Positions 1 through 8,075 of a stretch of DNA of 64,000 nucleotides are shown here, piece by piece. Location: assembly GCF_001280125.1 (NCBI RefSeq), contig NZ_LGEG01000217.1:1-64000 (forward strand). Reading direction: 5' to 3'. A program made the translations under genes and the position numbers. Under the pieces are notes generated by a model, which was not told the origin of the DNA, ran no database searches, and was given only the letters and a program-made list of their open reading frames with translations. Position 1 is the first letter of the stretch. Each line of letters starts with the position of its first letter. Origin of the DNA: Streptomyces sp. NRRL F-6492. GTDB taxonomy: Bacteria; Actinomycetota; Actinomycetes; Streptomycetales; Streptomycetaceae.

Positions 1-19
1 TGTCCGGGGGCGGTTTTTC

Positions 20-204
20 TGATCAGTAGGTCGTGGTTTGGCCTGGGCTGATCAGTTTGTTTTCTGGTGGTGGTAGCGCTTCAAGCCCTGGTGTGACGAC
101 TGGGTGCCAGGGGAGATGAGCGCGTGGCTGCGTGCTGAGCTGCCATTTGGTCAGGTCGAGTGAGCGTTGGTCAGCTGTGGTCAGTTTGCCCGAGTGGTGA
201 TCAG
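20..204. repeat. Cluster of TGATCAG / GGTCAG repeats
   Basis: TGATCAG occurs at 20-26, 49-55 and 198-204, and the related GGTCAG at 149-154, 169-174 and 179-184, all in the same orientation in a stretch without a convincing gene. They could be protein-binding sites or the debris of a mobile-element end; TGATCAG is also present at 6326-6332 beside the transposase remnants. The function is unknown and chance has not been excluded. Confidence 0.3.
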
Positions 205-306
205 TATCGTTGAGTGTTCTTATGCGCTGGTTGTGGTGTTGATGTTGGCCCAGTACGGGGTGGTGTCCGTGCCTCGTGGAGTCCGGTCGCAGAGCGGACC
301 GGGGCT

Positions 307-486
307 GTGGCCACCGTCGTGAGGTACCTCAAGGCTGTAGGAATCACGGCCAGATCCGCTCGCAAGGTCGCCATGGCTCTCAAGTACCTGCTCCTGGACC
401 CGGCCACCGCGGGGAAGATTGCCGTTCTGTTGCATAGCGGGGTGGGCTACCGCCGAAACGATGTGGTGGCCCGCTCCGCATACTGA
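307..486 (+). CDS. Small hypothetical protein
   Basis: A 59-residue reading frame from GTG 307; an in-frame ATG at 214 would add 31 residues of low-complexity character. The protein is basic and alanine-rich, with a helical stretch in the middle. I do not recognise the family. There is no strong ribosome-binding site before either start. It lies just upstream of, and on the same strand as, the small gene at 535. It could be a real small gene or the tail of a truncated one. Confidence 0.28.
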   Translation: MATVVRYLKAVGITARSARKVAMALKYLLLDPATAGKIAVLLHSGVGYRRNDVVARSAY

Positions 487-534
487 TGCGTTCTCGCTGT
501 GGCAGGACACCAACCGTCAAAGGATGGAGTGCAG

Positions 535-825
535 ATGGATGTGGGATCGGTGCTCGGGAGCATAGGCCGAGCGGCGGCAGGGGCGGGCCGACTGGTGTGG
601 GCAGTGGTGACCGCGCCGACCACGGGAACCGAGTATGACGTCCGGTCCAAGATCGACAGTCTTGTGGAGAAGATCGAGAACGAGGTGCCGGAGGAGCTGC
701 GGGACCGGGCATGGGGTCTGGTTCTGGATGGGCTGTACGGGGTACCTCAGGAGATCGATCAGTTGGTGGAGGGACGACAGACGCCCGATGACGAGGAGGC
801 CGGGGGTACGTCGGCCAAGAACTGA
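535..825 (+). CDS. Small hypothetical protein with helical acidic middle
   Basis: A 96-residue protein. The start is placed at ATG 535 because a GGAG motif lies just upstream; an in-frame ATG at 499 has no such motif. Residues 1-27 are small and hydrophobic (glycine, alanine, valine), possibly a membrane-associated segment. The rest is acidic and probably helical, ending in a charged tail. I do not recognise a family. Codon use (G/C third positions) is typical for the window, which supports real coding. No functional inference is possible from its neighbours. Confidence 0.5.
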   Translation: MDVGSVLGSIGRAAAGAGRLVWAVVTAPTTGTEYDVRSKIDSLVEKIENEVPEELRDRAWGLVLDGLYGVPQEIDQLVEGRQTPDDEEAGGTSAKN

Positions 826-1342
826 CGTCGGGAACCGGCGAGCCGGAAGGGCAGGCGTGCCGATCCGATGCTGGTGCGTGCGGAGAGTTGCGTGCGGCAG
901 ATGGCTCAGGTGATCACGGCGGAGGATCCAGACAGCGGTCGTGCGTGCGCAGGGCCATGAAAGAGGCGGGCGGGACTGGGGCTGGCGGAGCCGAACGGCA
1001 TGGCCGGACGGCACTCGGTCTGGAACCTGTTCTCTGCCAGGCAGAAGCTCTTGCCCGTCGCCAACAAACGAGCTACCTCCCCGCCCGAAGGCTGCACTGG
1101 AGCGAAGGCAGCAATGGCCGGGTTCGGTCCGCACGGCGTCGCGGTGACGGACCGGACCGCCGCCAGTTCTACCCTGAACCGCCCGGCCCCTGAGGTAGAC
1201 CTGTCGGAGACGACCCCCACGTAACAGCAGTGGTGGAGCGCCCTCGGTAGCCACGTCGCGTCGGTCAGGCCGGGCGGTCTGCTTCGCCAGCGCAGCGAGC
1301 GCCGGTCTTGGCACGCTGTTCGGCTGGCCAGAAGGGGGCGGG
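826..1342. other. Stretch without a supported gene
   Basis: Open frames exist on both strands, but they overlap each other, have arginine/proline-rich shadow-like composition and lack a ribosome-binding site. I see no RNA gene or clear repeat here. Confidence 0.4.
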
Positions 1343-2116
1343 TCACAGGCTGTCGGCCCATGTCGGGACGGGGAGGCTGTGGACGTCGCCGAGTGCGATA
1401 CGGAGCGGACTGAGGAGGCGGTGGGCGAGGCTGGGGGAGAGGTCTTCGAGGGCGAGGGCCGTGGCGGCGAAGCACACGGTTTTCTGTTCGTCTGAAAAGT
1501 TCCGTACGCGCTTGCCGTGGATGCGGGCTGCTCGGCCCAGTGCTGCTTCTGTGTGCTTGATCAGTGTGTTCTTCAGCGTGGCTCGGTCGGTGGTCCTGGC
1601 GAGGTCCTGGGCCTCGTACCACGCTGGATCTTCGCGATCGGTCGGCCACGCCTTGTTGTAGGAGCGGCGCAGGGTGAGGACTTCGTCCCACGTCAGCTTC
1701 TCCAGTCGGGTGAGCAGTGCTGCCGTTGTTCGTCCTTGAGGACCCAGCGCCCACCAGGCCGGTACTCGGAACCAAATTCTTTGGCCCCACGTTCGTCCGG
1801 AGCGTTCCTCGTCGTCGTTCGGGACGAGACTGACAATCCACAGCCCGAATGGAATCTCGGTCGCGAAGGGCAAGTAGTTGGCACCTGATGCATGTGGTGC
1901 CGCGCGGTGCCATGGCTGCTTGCGGCGCCGCAAAGGCACGCCGGGTGTTTCCTCGATGAGGATGCTGCGGCGGTCCCGCAGGGCGGCGGCGTAGTCGGCA
2001 GGGTCGTCGTCGAAGCCACGGCCTGAGGGGCGTGTGACCTTCCATCCCCAGTCGGCCGGCAGACGGTTCGGATCCACTCTCGCGACTGTCCAGTCCTCCC
2101 ATCCAAGACCAGGCAT
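1343..2116 (-). CDS. Hypothetical protein, 257 aa
   Basis: The start is ATG 2116, immediately preceded by a strong purine-rich ribosome-binding site (GGAGGAGGAGAAG), which excludes the longer in-frame start at 2182. The protein is soluble and rich in tryptophan and arginine. Its N-terminal half looks globular and its C-terminal half (about residues 150-257) is mainly helical. I do not recognise the family. It lies 118 bp downstream of the DUF2326 remnant on the same strand, so it may once have shared a transcript with that ABC-type ATPase. Whether it was a partner in an ABC three-component system is only a guess from position. Confidence 0.7.
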   Translation of the reverse strand: MPGLGWEDWTVARVDPNRLPADWGWKVTRPSGRGFDDDPADYAAALRDRRSILIEETPGVPLRRRKQPWHRAAPHASGANYLPFATEIPFGLWIVSLVPNDDEERSGRTWGQRIWFRVPAWWALGPQGRTTAALLTRLEKLTWDEVLTLRRSYNKAWPTDREDPAWYEAQDLARTTDRATLKNTLIKHTEAALGRAARIHGKRVRNFSDEQKTVCFAATALALEDLSPSLAHRLLSPLRIALGDVHSLPVPTWADSL

Positions 2117-2234
2117 CTTCTCCTCCTCCGTGACGATGGTGAGGCCCCACAAGGAGCACCTCCGGGGCGTGCGCGGGCGCAAGGGAGTTGCTTATGCACC
2201 GAAGGTGACGCTGGGCGTAAGTGCGTGGAAGAGC

Positions 2235-2687
2235 TCAGTAGCGGAAGCCGAAGAGTCCGCCGGTGGGGGAGTCGGTCAGGACGGTTTCGAGGGTGTACGG
2301 CTCGGCGTCGAAGCCCAGGCGGGTGGCTTTGGCGAGGTCGTCGGTGTTGAGGGTGGCGATGTACTGCATGTTCTCTTCGCGGGTGACGTCTGCGGCGAGT
2401 TGCAGTGCGGCTCTGAGTTGCCGGTCGTCGACGCCGTCGTACAAGTGGCTGTCGTGGATGAGGAAGTCTGGGCCGCGTCCGTGTCGGTGGGCGAGGACAG
2501 CAAGGGTGAGGTCGAAGCAGAAGATGACCATGTTGCCGATGCCGCGGCTGTTGTCGCTGTCGATGCGAGGAGTGATCGTCAGGCTCTCGCGTCCGGCCTG
2601 GATGGCCAAGAAGGCCTCGCAGGGCCCGTTGTTGCGGCTCGGTTGAGGGTGAGCAAGGCAAGGGGCTACGAGCTGGGCATTGCTCAC
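2235..2687 (-). pseudogene. C-terminal remnant of a DUF2326 (ABC-3C) ATPase
   Basis: The frame encodes about 125 residues that match the C-terminal DUF2326 region of SbcC/Rad50-like ATPases found in ABC three-component systems. Recognisable segments are the GIGNMVIFCFDL stretch, the FLIHDSHLYDGVDDRQ signature around residues 75-90 and the terminal GGLFGFRY. Intact family members are several hundred residues long, with an N-terminal P-loop and a coiled coil; neither is present upstream, and the first 25 or so residues look like unrelated read-in sequence. It is therefore a 5'-truncated gene, unlikely to make a working ATPase. The neighbouring 257-aa gene lies downstream on the same strand. Confidence 0.7.
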
Positions 2688-3354
2688 TTTGGTGGGCGCA
2701 TCCTTTAGGTGGAGGTTTGCCGTAGGTGGCCTTAACTTTCCTTAGAAAGGACTCGCTTGAAGATCCGTTGGTCTGTGATTCGTGCCCCGCTAGTCGATGC
2801 GGCCTGTGTTACTCACATTGAGCGAACGCTGCGCACCTTTACCGAGCCGCCGGTGTACGTGGTCGAATCCGTGGCTGGAGAGACTGCTTCGGGGGGCTTT
2901 CGTGACCGAAGTCCACAGAGTTGGCGGCCAGCGTCTACTGCTCGCCGGAGGCGCCATCCGGCGGCTTCCAGCAGCCGGACATCTCCAGGAGTGACGTTGT
3001 CACCTGAGCAGGTTTGGCGCTCCGTCCGATACCGGTCCTGACGAACCATGCCACCGCATGCAGAGGCTGGCATCGCCGCTGACAGTACTGACCGCCGTTG
3101 CCGGGACGCAGGCACCGGTGAATGGGCAGGAATCACCTGCGCCCGGCAGGGTCTGTCCGCCAAGGTGGCCAGAGACGCCGCCGGCCCCCGACGGTCGCAT
3201 AGCGCGGGAACGGAGAGAGCCAGCCACGTGGGAACTGGACAGCGCGGAGGGCCACCGGGGACGGGTGGGAGTGCTGCTGGCAGATGGAACGGTGCCCGGC
3301 CCGGTGTACTACGACACCGGGAGCGGCGCCACCATCCAAAAGTCCACGCAGTGA
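2688..3354. other. Stretch without a supported gene
   Basis: Overlapping open frames occur on both strands, but none shows a recognisable domain or ribosome-binding site. The end of the plus-strand frame stopping at 3354 is in phase with the small gene at 3397 and may be its decayed 5' part. Confidence 0.4.
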
Positions 3355-3396
3355 TATTCGTACGACGGGACACTCGGCGCGTCTCTTGCGGACCGC

Positions 3397-3678
3397 ATGA
3401 GGGCGGCCTGTGCCTGCGGCTGGTACGGCGAGGCTACCTATCTGATCGACTGGGACCTGGCCGGCCGCTATGAGGCGCATGAGTACGACACCAGCGGCCC
3501 GCTGGAGGACTGGGCAGAGCACGCCCGCGAGACTGGAGCGGATCGTTGCCTGCAAAGCCCCTACTTTGCGCGGGCCGCCACTGGAACCTTCACTTGGGAA
3601 GAGATCGCTCGCTCCCTGGTCAGCACTGGCAAAGCCCTCGATGACCGTCTGCGCCGCTACGACCGGCGGCGCTACTGA
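3397..3678 (+). CDS. Small hypothetical protein, probably 5'-truncated
   Basis: A 93-residue protein beginning with a CACGW motif and containing an IDWD segment and a DTSGPLEDWAEH segment. This pattern is familiar to me from uncharacterised Streptomyces proteins that carry a 'SYDG-LGA' stretch just before the cysteine motif. Here that stretch (YSYDGTLGASLADR) is present in frame between 3355 and 3396, but an in-frame TGA at 3352-3354 cuts it off from anything upstream. The gene may thus be interrupted by a nonsense codon, with the ATG at 3397 only an internal methionine. Function unknown. Confidence 0.45.
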   Translation: MRAACACGWYGEATYLIDWDLAGRYEAHEYDTSGPLEDWAEHARETGADRCLQSPYFARAATGTFTWEEIARSLVSTGKALDDRLRRYDRRRY

Positions 3679-3968
3679 CCAGCCCGCAGGCAGGGGACCC
3701 GGCAGCTCTTCCGATGTGCGTCGGTTGCGCCGCTACCCCAAGGGGGCGCTCGTGGTCCTTGAACGGCGCGTTGCTCCGGTCTGACCGATCTGGTGGAGGA
3801 CGGGCGGTGGGCAGGAAGGGCGAGCAGCGCGTGGGCCGGCCGGAGGCGCGGCCCCGCGGTGTTCGGGCGCGGTCGTCGGCGCCGGGCGTTGAAGCCGTCC
3901 CTGTCGCTGCCCGAGTACGCCACGACCGCCGACGAAGGACGATCTATCCGCCAGGCACCCCGCACGCT

Positions 3969-5339
3969 CTAACCGAATCGGAGCATGTCGGTGTGGCGGC
4001 GGCGTGCTGTTTCACGCAGCAGAGGTATGAGCTCGTGCCGGGTCCGACCCAGGGTCTTGATCCGGTGGCAGTTGGGGCACAGGGCAATCATGTCTACAGC
4101 CTCGTCGTCCCCCGTAGCGGCAAGGCCCCCGATGTGGTCGACGTCGAGGAGCGGATCGCCGGCGTCACTGACATCGCCGGGCTCGCCAGGGTTGGCACAC
4201 TGCGGGTTCTCACACCGGCCGTTGCTGCGGAGAATGACGGCACGGCGTGCCTCCGTGATGCGGACCGGCGCGTCGCTTGCCTTGCGGCGACGGCCTCGTG
4301 CCTTGGCGAGCTTGTTCTGCGCCGTTTCCACGAGCTGTCGGTACACCCTGGAGCGGTCCGTGTCCGACATGGGCTTCTTCTGCAGCGGGAGGGCGGTGGC
4401 ATCCGGGGCGGGCGCGGCGGATTCGGGCTTGTGAGTCCGTGGGTCGGGGCCGAAGTCGATGGGGTAGCCAAAGTGCACGCCCGCGACATCTGTGGGTATC
4501 GGCGGTTTCGGAGTCTGATGCCGGGGAGCTGCCGACTGTGTCGGAGCCGCTGTGGAGCGGACGGCTGTGCGCTGAGAGGAGCGCGGCTTGAGCAGGGCTC
4601 GCCGCGAACGCAGGTACGCATCGACGGCGTCGGCGTTGTGCTGGGCTCCCTGGCGGGAGCGGTATTGCAGGGAACGGACGTGTTCGCGGACAGTGCGGTC
4701 TCGCCAGAAGCCGGAGTCGTCGGCGCCGATCGCGTGGCGCAGTCGCGGTGACTCTCGTACGGCATCGGCCTGTCGGCGGTGGTGCAGCAGCTCCCAGTCG
4801 GCGCCGTCACGTCCGCCAGGAAAGTACACGTTCTCCGGCACGAGGGCATCGACCGCGTGCTGTGACCAGCCGGCAGCCACCAGCATCTCGGCCGTGAGCC
4901 ACTGCTGACCGAGCTCGCTCGGCCTGGCCGGGAGAAGAAAGGTCTGACGGCTGCGACCACTGGCTGTCTTCACAGGTTGCGGTTGCTGCCGGCGGCGGCG
5001 ATGGGCGGCGCCGGGAGTGTCCCGCCGCGCCTGGGGAAGATTGCGTTCCTGAAGCGAGCGGATACGTCTACGAGCTTCAGCACTCTTGAAGTACTTGGCG
5101 AACTCGCCTTTGCCAACCCGTGGCCCAAGGACGGGGTCGGCCAGGACAGCGCAGACCTGCCCCCGGTGATACCGGACCAAGCCGGTGTCCAGCACATCGG
5201 GGACGAGGGCGTCGATAGGTGCTTGGCGCCAGCCCATCAACCGCAAGTCCTCACCACTGAGCCACTTGATTTCAGCTGGAGGTGGCGAGACGTACGCCCT
5301 GTCGAAACGGGCACCGCTCAGCTTGCGACGTTCAGCCAC
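3969..5339 (-). CDS. HNH endonuclease with two N-terminal repeat modules
   Basis: A 456-residue protein starting at GTG 5339. Its last 95 residues form an HNH nuclease: a CENPQC zinc pair, DVDHIGG supplying the catalytic histidine, and CPNCHRIKTLGR carrying the second cysteine pair and the final histidine. The N-terminal half holds two related modules (about residues 25-100 and 145-225). Each begins WLS/WLT, then a GW dipeptide and a DALVP motif, and ends with an arginine-rich VRSLQ/IRSLQ stretch; these may bind DNA. A proline-rich linker joins the halves. HNH proteins with extra DNA-binding modules are usually restriction or mobile-element nucleases. It stands alone, beside a transposase remnant. 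Confidence 0.8.
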   Translation of the reverse strand: MAERRKLSGARFDRAYVSPPPAEIKWLSGEDLRLMGWRQAPIDALVPDVLDTGLVRYHRGQVCAVLADPVLGPRVGKGEFAKYFKSAEARRRIRSLQERNLPQARRDTPGAAHRRRRQQPQPVKTASGRSRQTFLLPARPSELGQQWLTAEMLVAAGWSQHAVDALVPENVYFPGGRDGADWELLHHRRQADAVRESPRLRHAIGADDSGFWRDRTVREHVRSLQYRSRQGAQHNADAVDAYLRSRRALLKPRSSQRTAVRSTAAPTQSAAPRHQTPKPPIPTDVAGVHFGYPIDFGPDPRTHKPESAAPAPDATALPLQKKPMSDTDRSRVYRQLVETAQNKLAKARGRRRKASDAPVRITEARRAVILRSNGRCENPQCANPGEPGDVSDAGDPLLDVDHIGGLAATGDDEAVDMIALCPNCHRIKTLGRTRHELIPLLRETARRRHTDMLRFG

Positions 5340-5557
5340 AGCAGCCGTCCTCGGCTCTGCCGGCAGTACGGAGTATCGGGTGCAGGCTACTCAAGGACGA
5401 ACTCCTTGGGGGAGAGGGAGACTGAAGGGGCGTGACCCGGACTGGTCCACACTCCTTCACAAGGATGCAGGGTCAGTTGCAGTGGAGACAGTGCTGCCCA
5501 AGATGCAGCTCGTCTCGTTCAGTTGATCACCACTTGGCAGTGCTCTAACTGATCGTT

Positions 5558-6182
5558 TCAGGATGAGGTTCGGAGCCGTCGCAAGCAGATGATGCTGCGA
5601 GCGAGTTGAAGCAGGCCGAGGTGGGGATCTGCGCGTATCTCGTAGCGGGTCCGCAGGCGCTTGACCTGGTGGAGCCAGGCGAAGGTCCGCTCCACGACCC
5701 AGCGCATCTTGCCCAGCCCCGAGCCGTGCGGGACACCTCGACGGGTGATCTTCGGGGTGATGCCCCGGGCCCGCAGGATGCGCCGGTACTTGTCGTAGCC
5801 GCGGTCGGCGAACAGCCGTCGGGGCCGGTGACGAGGCCGGCCGACCAGGCCGCGGATGCGGGTAATCACGTCCAGCAGTGGCGTCAGCTGGGTGACGTCG
5901 TGCCTGTTTCCGCCGGTCAAAGTGACGGCGAGAGGGGTTCCGTGTCGGTCGACGATCAGGTGGTGCTTGCTCCCCGGCCGGGCGCGGTCGACCGGCGAAG
6001 GTCCGGTGTGAGCCCCCCTTTCAAGGCCCTGATGTGCGAGCCGTCGATCGCGCAGTCGTCCATGTCCAGCAGACCGGCCTTGCGTAGTTCGGCCAGGAGG
6101 ACTTCGTGCAGGCGGGGCCAGACGCCGGCCTCGGTCCAGTCCCGCAGCCACCGCCAGGCCGTCACCCCGCTGCAGCGGGTCC
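5558..6182 (-). mobile_element. 5'-truncated IS5-type transposase with -1 frameshift site
   Basis: Two minus-strand frames together encode most of an IS5-family DDE transposase. The upstream frame carries DCAIDGSHIRALKGG (first catalytic Asp); the downstream frame carries GSKHHLIVD, LFADRGYD (second Asp) and a WVVERTFAWL motif (Glu). The frames meet at an AAAGGGGGG run (plus strand 6013-6021), where a -1 slip restores the expected KGGAHTGPS junction. This may be a programmed frameshift, known in the IS427 group, or simple decay. About 75 N-terminal residues are missing: similarity stops near 6182, where a different transposase tail begins on the other strand. The element is therefore dead. 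Confidence 0.75.
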
Positions 6183-6329
6183 GCTCGAAAGGTCCGGGCC
6201 CGCGTCGAGCACGCCTTCGCCCGCATGAAGCACCACAAGACCCTCCGAGACTGCCGGCAGCGCGGCACGGGCCTCCATCACGCGGTCCAGGCCGTCGCAA
6301 ACCTGCACAACCTCGCCCTCGCCACATGA
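6183..6329 (+). pseudogene. C-terminal tail of a second IS transposase
   Basis: This short plus-strand frame encodes 47 residues with VRARVEHAFARMKHHKTLRD followed by a HHAVQAVANLHNLAL-type ending and a TGA at 6327-6329. This is the classic C-terminus of another IS5-related transposase (the Glu of the DDE triad lies in VEHAF). Nothing of the rest of that gene is present; the frame abuts the truncated minus-strand transposase head to head. The junction at about 6182 shows that one element inserted into, or recombined with, another and both were then eroded. Confidence 0.7.
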
Positions 6330-6386
6330 TCAGACAAGCCGCACCCCCGCTCTGACCTGCCTGATCACAGCCCTCTGCAACACGCT

Positions 6387-7355
6387 TTAGGCCAGGATGT
6401 CGACGCGTTCCGAGCACGCCCGCTGGATGGCCAGCAGGTCAGCGCGCGCAGGGCCGGCGCTTGCGCCGCCGACGGCGGCCCGCACCTTCTCCTCGATCCC
6501 AGCGACCACCTCGTCGGTGAGGAACGGCAGGCCGACGCGGCGGTAGCCGGTGTCCACGGGAGTGGACAGCCCGAGCTTGACCGCGTCCCAGGTCCGCAGG
6601 ACCGCCATCTGCTCGTCGCCGTGACCACCACCCGCCTCCCGCTCGCCGCGCAGCCGGAGGATCCAGGGCTTCGACCTGCTCGCCGTGGTGCGGCTACGCG
6701 CCCGGTCAAGCTCGTCGAGATCTCTCAACAGGGTCTGCGTGCCGGTGTGGATCTGCGTACACAGCTTCCGCGCCCGGGCGAACGTCTTGTGGGTGACCAC
6801 CGCCGCGCCCACCACGAGCGTCAGGCCGGTGGAGATCAGCGGCACCGGGTGCGTGGCGACAAACCGTGCCCCCAGGAAGGCCACCACGGCGAAGATGCCG
6901 GTCACGTTCGCCAGCACCCGGAAGATAGCCGCCCGCTGGATACGGCTTGTCAGCCGCTCCAGGACGTGGTCCTTCGGCTCGGCGATCCGCGACAGGATCG
7001 TCAGCGCGATGTAGATCAGCGACAGCGACAGCGCGGCCTGCCGGTAGTTGACCGGCTGCGCCGTGCCGTCGATAACCTTGACCAGACCGACGATCGGGCC
7101 GGGCACCGCGAGGCTCCCGACCATGGACAAGATCACGAAGATCTTGAGGACACCCTCACGTAGATGGTTCGCCTTCAGGTAGCGGGTCAAGGCCGGCATC
7201 CCTGAGATCGCCACCACCCATCCGCCGAGGAAAACGAATTGCCCCACCCCTCGCCGGCCGTCTCGGAAGAGCACGTCGCCGTAGACGATGATCGCGAATC
7301 CGAGAGGGAGCAGAGCGAGTCTCCAGTGGGTGCGCACCGTGCGGACCATTGTCAT
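6387..7355 (-). CDS. Multi-pass membrane protein, unknown function
   Basis: A 322-residue protein with about six hydrophobic segments, at roughly residues 10-27, 37-55, 68-90, 104-122, 142-162 and 170-190. A charged, arginine-rich cytoplasmic tail of about 130 residues follows. No catalytic or transport signature is visible and I do not recognise the family. The start ATG at 7355 is the first in frame and the N-terminus is positively charged before the first segment. The gene ends 58 bp from the transposase tail, with an intact-looking C-terminus. It sits alone between mobile-element debris and an MFS remnant. Confidence 0.65.
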   Translation of the reverse strand: MTMVRTVRTHWRLALLPLGFAIIVYGDVLFRDGRRGVGQFVFLGGWVVAISGMPALTRYLKANHLREGVLKIFVILSMVGSLAVPGPIVGLVKVIDGTAQPVNYRQAALSLSLIYIALTILSRIAEPKDHVLERLTSRIQRAAIFRVLANVTGIFAVVAFLGARFVATHPVPLISTGLTLVVGAAVVTHKTFARARKLCTQIHTGTQTLLRDLDELDRARSRTTASRSKPWILRLRGEREAGGGHGDEQMAVLRTWDAVKLGLSTPVDTGYRRVGLPFLTDEVVAGIEEKVRAAVGGASAGPARADLLAIQRACSERVDILA

Positions 7356-7572
7356 GAGCCCACTGTGTGATGCTGCACCGGCCGACCGTGCTGATTTGAG
7401 GTATCCCAGAGGGTTCCGGCCACGTACGACCGTCGCTTCACATACCTGCCCGCCCCAGTCTCAGCCCGCCGCCGGTCCCTGTTGGGATGTATGCCTTGCC
7501 GCAGCGTCCCCTTTCCGCTCCGTTTGTAGTACAGCCGGTACCCGCAGGTGCTTCTGCTGAGCGGGTACAGCG

Positions 7573-7890
7573 TCAGCGTCCCGGCTTAACCGGTGCGTTG
7601 CCGGATTCTTCCTCCCCGGCCGGGACGGCGCGGGTGGCTGCGGTCTGGGCGCTGAGCGGACCGCTGCGGTAAAGGATCACGGTGATCAGCAGGCCGGCGG
7701 CGAAGAACGCGGCCGACCGCCAGGAGGCGGTGTCGTGCGCGGCGTAGGTGCTGGTCAGGTCGAGGGCGGTCAGCCAGGCAATCGCGGCCGCCACGAGTGC
7801 CATGCCGAGCGGCACGATCGGGCGGGGGCCGAAGCGCGGGACGAGCACGTTCTGGGCGGTCATCGAGGTGGCCACCATCATCGCAACCAT
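7573..7890 (-). pseudogene. Internally deleted MFS transporter remnant
   Basis: The 105-residue frame joins two separate parts of a 14-TM drug-exporter-type MFS protein. Residues 14-50 (LVPRFGPRPIVPLGM onward, to a TYAAH motif) match a mid-protein loop and helix. From residue 55 on (SAAFFAAGLLITVILYR) the sequence matches the last transmembrane helix and C-terminal tail. The roughly 150-200 residues normally between them are absent, and everything before the first block is missing. An in-frame internal deletion plus 5' truncation explains this. It cannot form a transporter. Confidence 0.6.
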
Positions 7891-8075
7891 GGTGCTGGTC
7901 TGCAGGGGAGTGTCAGTTGGACGTCGTCATTTAAGTGTCAGTGGCACAAGCCCGGTGACCTGGCGGTTGGCGCTGACGCGTGGTGCTCATCTGCTTCTGA
8001 CATGACTGACGATGGGGCATGTCGCTCTCGTGCAGACTGCTATAGCGGTTGCTGGGTTTGCGCTGGTCAGTGGCG

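Noticed and set aside
1000..1224. Plus-strand open frames between 888 and 1224
   Set aside because: They overlap minus-strand frames, have arginine/proline-rich composition and no ribosome-binding site or domain.
2813..3373. Minus-strand 186-residue frame
   Set aside because: Shadow-like composition; the opposite strand carries more protein-like sequence only near 3300-3400.
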